A DNA stretch of 64,000 bases from Streptomyces sp. JH14 (lineage in GTDB: Bacteria > Actinomycetota > Actinomycetes > Streptomycetales > Streptomycetaceae). Where the stretch lies: assembly GCF_029428675.1 (NCBI RefSeq), contig NZ_JAJNEL010000001.1, positions 1,054,001 through 1,118,000 on the forward strand, given 5' to 3'. The position numbers were made by a program, and so were the translations under genes. Shown in pieces: positions 19,802-27,290 of the stretch. The notes beneath the pieces were generated by a model that saw only the letters and a list, made by a program, of their open reading frames with translations, was not told where the DNA came from and did no database searches. Positions within the stretch are counted from its first letter, which is position 1; every line of letters begins with the position of its first letter.

Positions 19802-20472
19802 GCCCCCACCGCGATCTCCTTCGTCAGCCGCTCCGACTTCACCGCATCCCCCTCGCGCACCGCCTCCGCGAGCCGTACATGCAGCGTGACCGCGGCCGGG
19901 TCGGGGTCCTCGAACATCACCTGGTGGTGGGTGCGCCCGGCCAGTACCTCGGCGACGACGTCCCCGAGCCGGGCGAACATCTCGTTGCCGGAGGCGTTGA
20001 GCACGATCCGGTGGAACGCGATGTCGTGTTCCAGATACCGCTCCAGCTGCTGGCCGCGTGAGGTCGCGACCATGCCGAGCGCGCATTCGGTGAGGGCCGC
20101 ACACTGCTCCGGCGTGGCGTTCCGGGCGGCGAGGCCGGCGGCGACCGGTTCGATCGCCGAACGCAGCACGGTCAGGGAGCGCAGCTGGCGCGGCCGGTCG
20201 GCGCCGGCCAGGCGCCACCGGATGACCTGCGGGTCGTAGACGTTCCAGGCCTCGGTCGGCTGCACCGTCACACCGACCCTGCGCCGGGACTCGACCAGGT
20301 GCATGGACTCCAGGACCCGGATCACTTCGCGTACGACCGTGCGCGAGACGTCGAAGCGCTGGGCCAGCTCGTCGGTACGCAGCACCTGGCCCGGCGGGAA
20401 GTCCCCCGCGGCGATTTCCAGGCCCAGGGTGTCCAGCACGTGTGTATGCAGCCCGGGGCCCTGTGTGGTCAT
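19771..20472 (-). CDS. gntR: GntR/FadR-type repressor, probably of the gluconate genes
   Basis: A 233-residue regulator. The N-terminal winged helix (LRTDELAQRFDVSRTVVREVIRVLESMHLV) spans about residues 33-62. The all-helical FCD ligand-binding domain includes the usual metal-ligand pattern (EHDIAFHRIVLNASGN with later His). The ATG at 20472 is preferred; a TTG two codons earlier is the alternative. It is divergent to gntK-gntP with a 138-bp shared promoter region carrying inverted GTACGAC sites. The order gntR, gntK, gntP matches the Streptomyces gluconate locus, where the regulator represses uptake and is relieved by gluconate or its phosphate. The gene's 3' end is part of a tandem duplication. 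Confidence 0.85.
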   Translation of the reverse strand: MTTQGPGLHTHVLDTLGLEIAAGDFPPGQVLRTDELAQRFDVSRTVVREVIRVLESMHLVESRRRVGVTVQPTEAWNVYDPQVIRWRLAGADRPRQLRSLTVLRSAIEPVAAGLAARNATPEQCAALTECALGMVATSRGQQLERYLEHDIAFHRIVLNASGNEMFARLGDVVAEVLAGRTHHQVMFEDPDPAAVTLHVRLAEAVREGDAVKSERLTKEIAVGALHELDVLAP

Positions 20473-20616
20473 GGACAAAGCCTACGGGGCGCCTCTCGGG
20501 AACAAAAAGTACGACGTTTATGTCACACCATCTTGAATAAGTCGTACGTATGGGTTTCAGTAGCGCGACGGACCGATGTCGAGGAAGACGTCGACGGAGA
20601 CAGCGAGGCACCACCA
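20473..20616. promoter_or_regulatory. Divergent gntR/gntK promoter with inverted operator sites
   Basis: GTACGAC (20509-20515) and GTCGTAC (20541-20547) are an inverted pair 25 bp apart in a locally A+T-rich stretch. TTGAAT (20533-20538) could be the -35 of gntK with the -10 near CAGTAG (20558-20563). The arms flank or overlap these elements, as expected for repression by the divergent GntR protein. Confidence 0.5.
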
Positions 20617-21126
20617 ATGAGCACCCCACACGTCGTCGTGGTGATGGGCGTAGCAGGGACCGGAAAGACCACGATCGGTCCCCTGCTCGCCGCCGAACTC
20701 GGCGTTCCGTACGCCGAGGGCGATGACTTCCATCCCGCGGCGAACATCGCCAAGATGTCGGCCGGCACCCCGCTGGACGACGCCGACCGGTGGCCCTGGC
20801 TCGACGCGATCGGGCAGTGGGCGCACGGCCGGGCCGGGCTCGGCGGCGTCGTCAGCAGCTCGGCGCTCAAGCGGGTCTACCGTGACCGGCTGCGGGCCGA
20901 GGCCCCCGGTGCCGTCTTCCTCCATCTGACCGGCGACCGCGCCCTCATCGAGGGACGGATGGCGGAGCGCAGGGGCCACTTCATGCCGACCGCCCTGCTC
21001 GATTCGCAGTTCGCCACCCTGCAGCCGCTGCAGGAGGACGAGGCCGGCGTCGCCGTCGACGTGTCCGGCACCCCCGAAGAAATCACCCAGCGAGCCGTCG
21101 CCGCGCTGCGCCGGCTCGGAGCCTAA
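20617..21126 (+). CDS. gntK: Gluconokinase
   Basis: A 169-residue P-loop kinase that phosphorylates gluconate to 6-phosphogluconate, feeding the pentose phosphate pathway. The Walker A motif GVAGTGKT is at residues 11-18, followed by the family segment EGDDFHPAANIAKMSAGTPLDDADRWPWL, the clearest gluconokinase signature. The length matches the GntK/IdnK family. GAGG precedes the ATG. It is 11 bp upstream of the permease gene and in the same operon; regulated from the divergent gntR side. Confidence 0.93.
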   Translation: MSTPHVVVVMGVAGTGKTTIGPLLAAELGVPYAEGDDFHPAANIAKMSAGTPLDDADRWPWLDAIGQWAHGRAGLGGVVSSSALKRVYRDRLRAEAPGAVFLHLTGDRALIEGRMAERRGHFMPTALLDSQFATLQPLQEDEAGVAVDVSGTPEEITQRAVAALRRLGA

Positions 21127-21137
21127 GGATCATCACC

Positions 21138-22535
21138 GTGACCAGTCTCAGCGTCGAGACGCTGGCAGCGGATGCCGTCGAACCGATCACGTCGGCCGGC
21201 AATGCCCAGTTGGGCATTGCCGTCCTGGCGGGCATCGCCGTCATCGTTCTGCTCATCACCAAGTTCAAGTTGCACGCGTTCCTGGCGCTGACCATCGGCT
21301 CGCTGGCGCTCGGCTCCTTCGCCGGTGCCGCGCCCGCCAAGACGATCGCCAGCTTCACCGCCGGCCTCGGCTCGACGGTCGCGGGCGTCGGCGTCCTCAT
21401 CGCGCTCGGTGCCATTCTGGGCAAGCTGCTCGCCGACTCCGGCGGCGCGGACCAGATCGTCGACACGATCCTTGCGAAGGCGAGCGGGCGCGCCATGCCG
21501 TGGGCGATGGTCCTCATCGCCTCGATCATCGGTCTGCCGCTCTTCTTCGAGGTCGGCATCGTGCTGCTGATCCCGGTGGTGCTGCTCGTCGCCAAGCGCG
21601 GCAACTACTCCCTGATGAGGATCGGCATCCCGGCGCTCGCCGGTCTCTCCGTGATGCACGGGCTGATCCCGCCGCACCCCGGTCCGCTGGTCGCGATCGA
21701 CGCCCTCGGCGCCAACCTCGGTGTCACCCTGGCGCTCGGTGTGCTGGTCGCCATCCCGACCGTGATCATCGCGGGTCCGGTCTTCTCCCGCTACGCGGCC
21801 CGCTGGGTGGACATCAAGGCGCCGGAGAAGATGATTCCGCAGCGTCCGTCCGAGGAGCTGGAGCACCGCCCCAGCTTCGGCGCCACGCTGGCGACCATCC
21901 TGCTGCCGGTCGTGCTGATGCTGGCCAAGGCCCTCGTCGACATCGTCGTGGACAACCCCGACAATCACGTCCAGCAGGTCACCGACGTGATCGGCTCGCC
22001 GCTGATCGCTCTCCTCGCGGCCGTCATAGTCGGCATGTTCACGCTGGGCCGGGCCGCCGGTTTCACCAAGGCGCGGCTCTCCACCACCGTCGAGAAGTCC
22101 CTCGCCCCGATCGCGGGTGTGCTGCTGATCGTCGGTGCGGGCGGTGGCTTCAAGCAGACCCTCATCGACGCCGGTGTGGGTCAGATGATCCTGGACTTCT
22201 CCAAGGACTGGTCGATCCCGGCGCTGCTGCTGGGCTGGCTGATCGCCGTCACGATCCGGCTCGCGACGGGTTCGGCGACCGTGGCCACGATCTCGGCGGC
22301 CGGTCTGGTCGCCCCGCTCGCCGCCGACATGTCGACGTCGCACGCGGCGCTGCTGGTCCTCGCCGTCGGTGCGGGCTCGCTCTTCTTCAGCCACGTCAAC
22401 GACGCGGGGTTCTGGCTGGTGAAGGAGTACTTCGGAATGAGCGTCGGCCAGACGGTGAAGACCTGGTCGGTGATGGAGACCATCATCTCCGTGGTCTCGC
22501 TGGCCTTCATCCTGCTGCTGTCGCTGATCCTCTAG
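21138..22535 (+). CDS. gntP: Gluconate:H+ symporter (GntP family)
   Basis: A 465-residue permease with 12-14 hydrophobic helices typical of the GntP family. Family motifs include LGAILGKLLADSGGADQI, the VMHGLIPPHPGP loop and RLATGSATVATISAAG. It brings gluconate (or a close aldonate) into the cell together with protons, for the kinase encoded 11 bp upstream. The start is GTG at 21138 with AAGGA before it. Its TAG stop overlaps the TAG stop of the convergent cytochrome gene through the palindrome CTAG (22532-22535). Confidence 0.92.
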   Translation: MTSLSVETLAADAVEPITSAGNAQLGIAVLAGIAVIVLLITKFKLHAFLALTIGSLALGSFAGAAPAKTIASFTAGLGSTVAGVGVLIALGAILGKLLADSGGADQIVDTILAKASGRAMPWAMVLIASIIGLPLFFEVGIVLLIPVVLLVAKRGNYSLMRIGIPALAGLSVMHGLIPPHPGPLVAIDALGANLGVTLALGVLVAIPTVIIAGPVFSRYAARWVDIKAPEKMIPQRPSEELEHRPSFGATLATILLPVVLMLAKALVDIVVDNPDNHVQQVTDVIGSPLIALLAAVIVGMFTLGRAAGFTKARLSTTVEKSLAPIAGVLLIVGAGGGFKQTLIDAGVGQMILDFSKDWSIPALLLGWLIAVTIRLATGSATVATISAAGLVAPLAADMSTSHAALLVLAVGAGSLFFSHVNDAGFWLVKEYFGMSVGQTVKTWSVMETIISVVSLAFILLLSLIL

Positions 22536-23218
22536 CGCTTCGGATCCTCCGGCCTCTCGGTGGATTCCTCCCACAGCGGGTGTTCGGCCCGCGCCCAAGG
22601 GCGCTCGACCGACCCGGTGCGCATGCCACGGCGTGCCTCCGGGTCGGCGAGCGCCTTTGCCATGTGTCCGGCCAGCACGATCCCGATGGCGAGGGCCAGC
22701 CAGTCGTGGACGAAGGTGGCGCCGGTGCGCCACATCAGCGGGGCGAGACCGGTGAACCACATCAGCAGTCCGGTGCCGGTCATGACCGGCACGGCGCCGG
22801 CGATCCAGGCCGCGTACAGCTTCTGTCCCGCGTTGAACTTCCCGGCCGGCCTCGATGCCCGCCGGTGATCGCGGCGGCGTACCGCCCGCAGCCACTCCCG
22901 GTCGTGCGGCCCGAACCGGTTGAGCCGGGACAGGTCGGCGCGCAGCGCCCGGGAGGCGAGACCGGCCAGCAGCGGTACGGGGATCACCAGCCCGGACCAT
23001 TCGTGCACGGTGACCACGAGATGGCGGCGGCCGACGAGTTCGGCGAGCTGGGGCACGTACAGGCAGGCCGCGGTCGCCACGCACAGCAGCATCAGCCAGG
23101 CGGTGGTGCGGTGCACCCAGCGCTCGGCCCGGCTGAAGCGATGGATCCGGCCGGTGGCCTCAGCCGGTGGGGGCGTCGTCGCGGCCGTTGGACCGCCCGA
23201 CCCAGGCATCGACGTCAT
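22532..23218 (-). CDS. Cytochrome b/b6-like membrane subunit of a molybdopterin oxidoreductase
   Basis: A 228-residue integral membrane protein with four hydrophobic segments and histidines placed for b-type haem (ERWVHRTTAW, VTVHEWSGL, FVHDWLALAIG, AGHMAKAL). This is the pattern of formate-dehydrogenase gamma or NrfD/YedZ-like haem subunits. It would pass electrons between the quinone pool and the molybdopterin protein encoded immediately upstream, with which it overlaps by 59 bp. GAGGAG precedes the ATG at 23218. It lacks a recognisable partner beyond that protein. Confidence 0.8.
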   Translation of the reverse strand: MTSMPGSGGPTAATTPPPAEATGRIHRFSRAERWVHRTTAWLMLLCVATAACLYVPQLAELVGRRHLVVTVHEWSGLVIPVPLLAGLASRALRADLSRLNRFGPHDREWLRAVRRRDHRRASRPAGKFNAGQKLYAAWIAGAVPVMTGTGLLMWFTGLAPLMWRTGATFVHDWLALAIGIVLAGHMAKALADPEARRGMRTGSVERPWARAEHPLWEESTERPEDPKR

Positions 23219-23885
23219 AGCCGAGCTCCTCCCAGTAACCGGGCTTCACGGAGTCGGTGACGGTGATTCCGGAGAGCCATTTCGCCGACTTGTAGAAGTA
23301 CATCGGGGCGACGTAGAGACGCACCGGGCCGCCGTGCGCATGGGCCACCGGCTTGTCCTGCATGCGCAGCGCGACCATCACATCGGGGCGCCGGGCCTGG
23401 TCGAGGGTGAGGCTCTCGCTGTACGCGCCGTCGAAGCAGGTGAAGCGGATCGCCTTCGCCCCGGGCCGTACCCCGGCCGCGTCCAGCAGCGCGGAGAGCC
23501 GGACGCCCTCGAACGGGGTCTCGGGCACCCGCCAGCCGGTGACGCACTGGACATCGCGGACCATCCGGGTCTGCGGCAGGGCCCCGAGCTGTTCCAGGGT
23601 GTACGTGGCGGGCCGGTCGACCAGGCCGTCGATCGTCAGCCGGTAGTCGGCGGCGCTCTTCCTCGGCACGGAGGAGGTGACGGAGTAGTAGCGGAAGCCG
23701 CCGCCGTTGGGCAGCAGCCCGGTCAGGCCGGTGGGGTCCTTGTCGGCGACGGCGCCCAGCCCGGACTCCATCACTCGCTGCAGGGCGGGCGCCGCCACGA
23801 CCCCGGCGGCGCCGAGACCGAGCATGGTGAGGACGAGGCGGCGGCCGACGGGTGCGCCTTCGGCATCGGGAGGACGACTGTTCAC
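23160..23885 (-). CDS. Molybdopterin-dependent oxidoreductase, sulfite-oxidase/MsrP fold
   Basis: A 241-residue secreted or membrane-tethered catalytic subunit. The N terminus has VGRRLVLTMLGLGAAGVVAAP, a twin-arginine-like signal that would carry the folded cofactor protein across the membrane. The Mo-pterin domain has the conserved Cys114 in VQCVTGW, which binds the molybdenum, and FTCFDGAYSESL. The fold is that of the SUOX/YedY (MsrP) family. The partner gene encodes a haem-b membrane protein, so the pair may reduce or oxidise an external substrate such as methionine sulfoxide, a sulfite-like anion or a nitrogen oxide; this is inference. The start is GTG at 23885 with GGACGG upstream. Confidence 0.83.
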   Translation of the reverse strand: MNSRPPDAEGAPVGRRLVLTMLGLGAAGVVAAPALQRVMESGLGAVADKDPTGLTGLLPNGGGFRYYSVTSSVPRKSAADYRLTIDGLVDRPATYTLEQLGALPQTRMVRDVQCVTGWRVPETPFEGVRLSALLDAAGVRPGAKAIRFTCFDGAYSESLTLDQARRPDVMVALRMQDKPVAHAHGGPVRLYVAPMYFYKSAKWLSGITVTDSVKPGYWEELGYDVDAWVGRSNGRDDAPTG

Positions 23886-23909
23886 CCGTCCATTCGAGCA
23901 CCCGCGGCC

Positions 23910-23932
23910 GCCCGCCACCAGGGGCGGCGGGC
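23910..23932 (-). terminator. Weak hairpin after the APC permease
   Basis: A 7-bp G+C stem (23910-23916 with 23926-23932) lies 30 nt after the permease stop on the minus strand and before the molybdopterin gene. It is modest and could allow read-through. Confidence 0.45.
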
Positions 23933-23962
23933 CTCCGTCATATATCGGTAAGGCGACCGGGC

Positions 23963-25525
23963 TCAGACGTGGACCGAACCGCTCCCCGCCGCCTTCTCCA
24001 GCTGGAACGCCTCGTTGCCGAGCCCGATCCTGGCGTGCACCTCCGGCTTCGTCGCACGCAGCACCGCCCCGTACACCAGGCCGATGACGAGCGAGGCCAC
24101 GACGACTCCGGGCAGCAGCCAGTTGAGCACCGAGCCGGGACCGGATCCGACGAGTACGTCGAAGTCCCTGACCGTGAAGACGGCGATGGCCACCATCGCC
24201 GCACCGGCCAGGCCGGAGGCGATCAGCCGCCACAGCTGCGCCCGGCCCGCACCGCGCTTGACGAAGAACGCGATCACGGCGAAGGAGGCTGCGGCCATCA
24301 GCACGATGACGCCGAGCGCGCCCACGTTGCCCATCCAGGTGAACAGGTGCAGCACCGGGGCGGTCGGGTCACCGACCGGCATGTCGTCCGTGAACGCGAA
24401 GGCCAGCACGATGACCAGGGAGACGACGGACTGGAGCAGCGATCCGGTGCCCGGGGCGCCACTGGACCTGTTGGTACGGGCGAACGCGGCGGGCAGCAGT
24501 CGCTCGCGGCCCATCGCGAACGCGTAGCGGGCGACGACGTTGTGGAAGCTGAGCAGCGCGGCGAACATGCCGGTGACGAAGAGGACGTGCAGCACGTCGG
24601 TGAAGGTCGTGCCGAGCCGTTCCTCGGTGAGCCCGAACAGCAGGGCAGGGCCCTCCTTCAGCGAGGAGTCCGCGATGAAGCCGGGGCCCGCGGCGACGGT
24701 CAGCGCCCAGGAGCTGAGCGCGAGAAACAGTGCGGCGTAGCCGACGGCGAGGAACATCACCCGGGAGACGACGATCTGCGGACGGCTGGTCTCCTCCGCG
24801 TACACCGGCGCCTGCTCGAAGCCGACGAACGCGGCGATGCAGAAACAGAGTGCGGTGCCGAGCCCCGCGCCGGTGAGGGTGCCGGGATCGAAGGCGTGCA
24901 GGGACAGGCCCTCCGGACCGGGCTTGGAGACCGCGGCGATGTCGAAGATCACGACGAGGGCGCACTCGACGACCAGCAGCACCCCGAGGACCTTGGCGTT
25001 GAGGTCGATCTTCAGCCAGCCCAGGACACCCACGACCAGGACGGCGACGACGGCCGGGATCCACCAGGCCAGTTCGATCTCGAGGTAGGTGGCGAAGAGC
25101 CCGGAGACCTCGAAGCCGAGGATGCCGTAGATGCCGACCTGCATGGCGCTGTACGCGACGAGGGCGACGAGCGAGGCACCCGCGCCCGCGGTCGGGCCGA
25201 GCCCGCGGGCGATGTACGCGTAGAAGGCACCCGCGTTGTGCACGTGCCGGCTCATCTCCGCGTAACCGACGCTGAACAGCATCAGGACGATGCCGAGGAT
25301 GACGTACAGCAGGGGCTGGCCGACGATGCCCATCACGCCGAAGACGGTGGGCATCACCCCGGCGACGACCATCAGGGGGGCGCTGGCGGCGAGGACCGAG
25401 AGCAGCAGACCCGCGGTGCCGAGGCGGTCCGCGCGCAGGGCCCGCTCCTCGCCCTTGTAGGTGCTTATGCCGCCCGGATCGCCGGTCGCGCCGGTCTCAC
25501 TCGTTCTCGAACTGCCCGTCGACAT
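23963..25525 (-). CDS. APC family permease
   Basis: A 520-residue amino-acid/polyamine/organocation transporter with about 12 helices. The first membrane segment is the APC type (LLLSVLAASAPLMVVAGVMP), and the conserved loop CFCIAAFVGFEQAPVYAEETSRPQ matches glutamate/GABA-type permeases of actinobacteria. The N-terminal ~35 residues are polar and cytosolic. A GAAGGGA-type purine run lies before the ATG at 25525. It stands alone or in an operon with the 319-aa gene 87 bp upstream on the same strand. Substrate unknown. Confidence 0.85.
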   Translation of the reverse strand: MSTGSSRTSETGATGDPGGISTYKGEERALRADRLGTAGLLLSVLAASAPLMVVAGVMPTVFGVMGIVGQPLLYVILGIVLMLFSVGYAEMSRHVHNAGAFYAYIARGLGPTAGAGASLVALVAYSAMQVGIYGILGFEVSGLFATYLEIELAWWIPAVVAVLVVGVLGWLKIDLNAKVLGVLLVVECALVVIFDIAAVSKPGPEGLSLHAFDPGTLTGAGLGTALCFCIAAFVGFEQAPVYAEETSRPQIVVSRVMFLAVGYAALFLALSSWALTVAAGPGFIADSSLKEGPALLFGLTEERLGTTFTDVLHVLFVTGMFAALLSFHNVVARYAFAMGRERLLPAAFARTNRSSGAPGTGSLLQSVVSLVIVLAFAFTDDMPVGDPTAPVLHLFTWMGNVGALGVIVLMAAASFAVIAFFVKRGAGRAQLWRLIASGLAGAAMVAIAVFTVRDFDVLVGSGPGSVLNWLLPGVVVASLVIGLVYGAVLRATKPEVHARIGLGNEAFQLEKAAGSGSVHV

Positions 25526-25612
25526 GGCGGGGGTCGTCCCTTCGTTGAGGAGAAACAGGGGAGAAACACTGAGAGGTGCACAGCAGCGGGTGGCTCTGCG
25601 GCGGGCGGCTCC

Positions 25613-26572
25613 TCACGGCGTACCGAGCGCGGTGGCCCGCGCCGCGAGGAAGGCCCGGTACGGGTCCCGGCCCGCGTACGACCAGGGTGCGGCCGTGGCG
25701 TGGGGCCCGATGCGGAGGAAGAGGGCGGCGGCCTCGGCGGGCCTGCCCTCGCAGAATTTGGCGTGGGCCAGGAAGTTGAGGTCGGCGCGGTTGCGCGGGT
25801 GGTCCTCGCGCTCCCATTCCAGCCACCAGTCGAACGCGGCCTTCATCACCTGCCGGGCCCGTCGCCCCGACCAGTGCCCGGAGCGCACCGGGTCGCCGGA
25901 TTCGCTGCCGGCGGCGACCAGGACGCGGTAGCGCTCGGCGTGCGCCACGACCGGGAGGACGGCGAGCGGCGATTCGGCGGGGGCCTGTTCGGCGGCCCAG
26001 GCGGCGAAGTCGTAGACCTCGTGCAGCGGGTCCTGACCGCTGTCGGGATGGTTCTCGGCCAGCCGGGCCGTCATCAGATGGTGCGCGTGGTGGTGGTCGG
26101 CGTGACGGATGCGGACCGCATCGAAGAGCTTCCCCGTCTCCTCCTGGGTGCCGTGCACACGGGCCAGCATCAGCTGCCCCAGCCAGGGCGTGGGGTCGTC
26201 GGGGGCCAGCCGCGCGGCGTGCAGGCATGCCTCGCGTGCCACCTCGGGCGGCTGTTTGCCCTGCAGGGCGCGGACCACGACGGCGCAGGCGAGCAGGGTG
26301 GCGGCGTCGGCGCTGTCGGGTTCGGCGAGCAGCCAGTCGCGGGCCCATCCGGCGGCGGACGGCGTCTCGGCGAGGGCGACGACGCGATGGCCGCGGCGGT
26401 CCCAGTCGCTGCCGGTCCCGGCCAGGAGGGAACGGGCCCGGGTCCACCGTCCCTGGGCGAACTGTCCTCGCACCTCGACGAGTTCGGTGTCGTCGAGCGC
26501 CGGGTCGAAGAGGTGGCCGGGGTGCCCGCCCCGTCGTCGGGAGCGGCCCAGGGGCGGCGGGGGCGGGGACAC
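25613..26572 (-). CDS. Conserved hypothetical protein with helical-repeat character (319 aa)
   Basis: I do not recognise a named family. The protein is soluble and alpha-helical, with Ala/Arg-rich helices and evenly spaced hydrophobics that resemble tetratricopeptide-type repeats (ACAVVVRALQGKQPPEVAREACLHAARLAPDDPTPWLGQLMLARVHG). A His cluster (HADHHHAHH) sits mid-protein. Length and style match a widely distributed Streptomyces protein of unknown role. The GTG at 26572 follows AAGGAAGC. It precedes the APC permease on the same strand by 87 bp. Confidence 0.7.
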   Translation of the reverse strand: MSPPPPPLGRSRRRGGHPGHLFDPALDDTELVEVRGQFAQGRWTRARSLLAGTGSDWDRRGHRVVALAETPSAAGWARDWLLAEPDSADAATLLACAVVVRALQGKQPPEVAREACLHAARLAPDDPTPWLGQLMLARVHGTQEETGKLFDAVRIRHADHHHAHHLMTARLAENHPDSGQDPLHEVYDFAAWAAEQAPAESPLAVLPVVAHAERYRVLVAAGSESGDPVRSGHWSGRRARQVMKAAFDWWLEWEREDHPRNRADLNFLAHAKFCEGRPAEAAALFLRIGPHATAAPWSYAGRDPYRAFLAARATALGTP

Positions 26573-26821
26573 CGCTGGCTTCCTTTACGGCACGGGTACG
26601 GGCACGGACGGACGGGGAGGTCGCAGCTGTGGCGAGAACGGGGGTGCGCGTCGGGGGCGCATGTGGAACGCGCATGGTCGAATGCGGCCAGCCAAGCGGT
26701 AGGCGCGGCTCCGCGTCAAGAGTCGGCTTTGATCAACTCCAGTCATTTTCAGAGGAGTTGGCCGGAACCCGACGTTCTGAGCCGTCGTCACGCACGCGAC
26801 GCGACATGCCAGACTTGCGCC

Positions 26822-27268
26822 ATGTCGAACCGTGAGCCTCTCAAGCCCTTTCTCCTCGCCTTTCCCGGGCCGCTGCGCGACCGGCTCGTCGCCGCGGTGC
26901 TCTCCGGCGCGAAGGTGTCGACGACGGGGCTGCTGGCGGAGTACGAGGCGGAGAGGGAGGAGCTGCCCCCGGTGGGCGAGCGGTCGGCAGTGATCGACTC
27001 GGCCGGCCGGGAGATCGCGGTCGTCGAGGTGACCGAGGTACGGATCCTGCGGCTCGGGGACGTCGACCTCCAGCACGCGATCGACGAGGGCGAGGGCGAC
27101 ACCTCGGTGGCCGCATGGCGGGCGACCCACGAACGGTTCTGGCAGGGCGAGGAGATGCGGGAGGCGCTCGGCGACCCGGCTTTCACGGTCGACGACGACA
27201 CGCTGGTCGTCGCCGAACGGTTCCGGGTCGTCGAGCTGCTCGATCCCGTCGCCGGCACCCAGGGCTGA
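26822..27268 (+). CDS. ASCH domain protein
   Basis: A 148-residue protein that is almost entirely an ASCH domain (RNA-binding PUA-like beta-barrel). Typical features are LLAFPGPLRDRLVAAVLSGAKVSTTGLL, AVIDSAGREIAVVEVTEV and the closing HERFWQGEEM. ASCH proteins are thought to bind nucleic acid or nucleotide-like ligands, and some are amidohydrolases of modified cytidines. The ATG has no Shine-Dalgarno site; CAGACT lies 6 nt upstream, so translation is probably leaderless. Confidence 0.8.
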   Translation: MSNREPLKPFLLAFPGPLRDRLVAAVLSGAKVSTTGLLAEYEAEREELPPVGERSAVIDSAGREIAVVEVTEVRILRLGDVDLQHAIDEGEGDTSVAAWRATHERFWQGEEMREALGDPAFTVDDDTLVVAERFRVVELLDPVAGTQG

Positions 27269-27290
27269 CGGGCGCCGACGGCCGCGGCCC

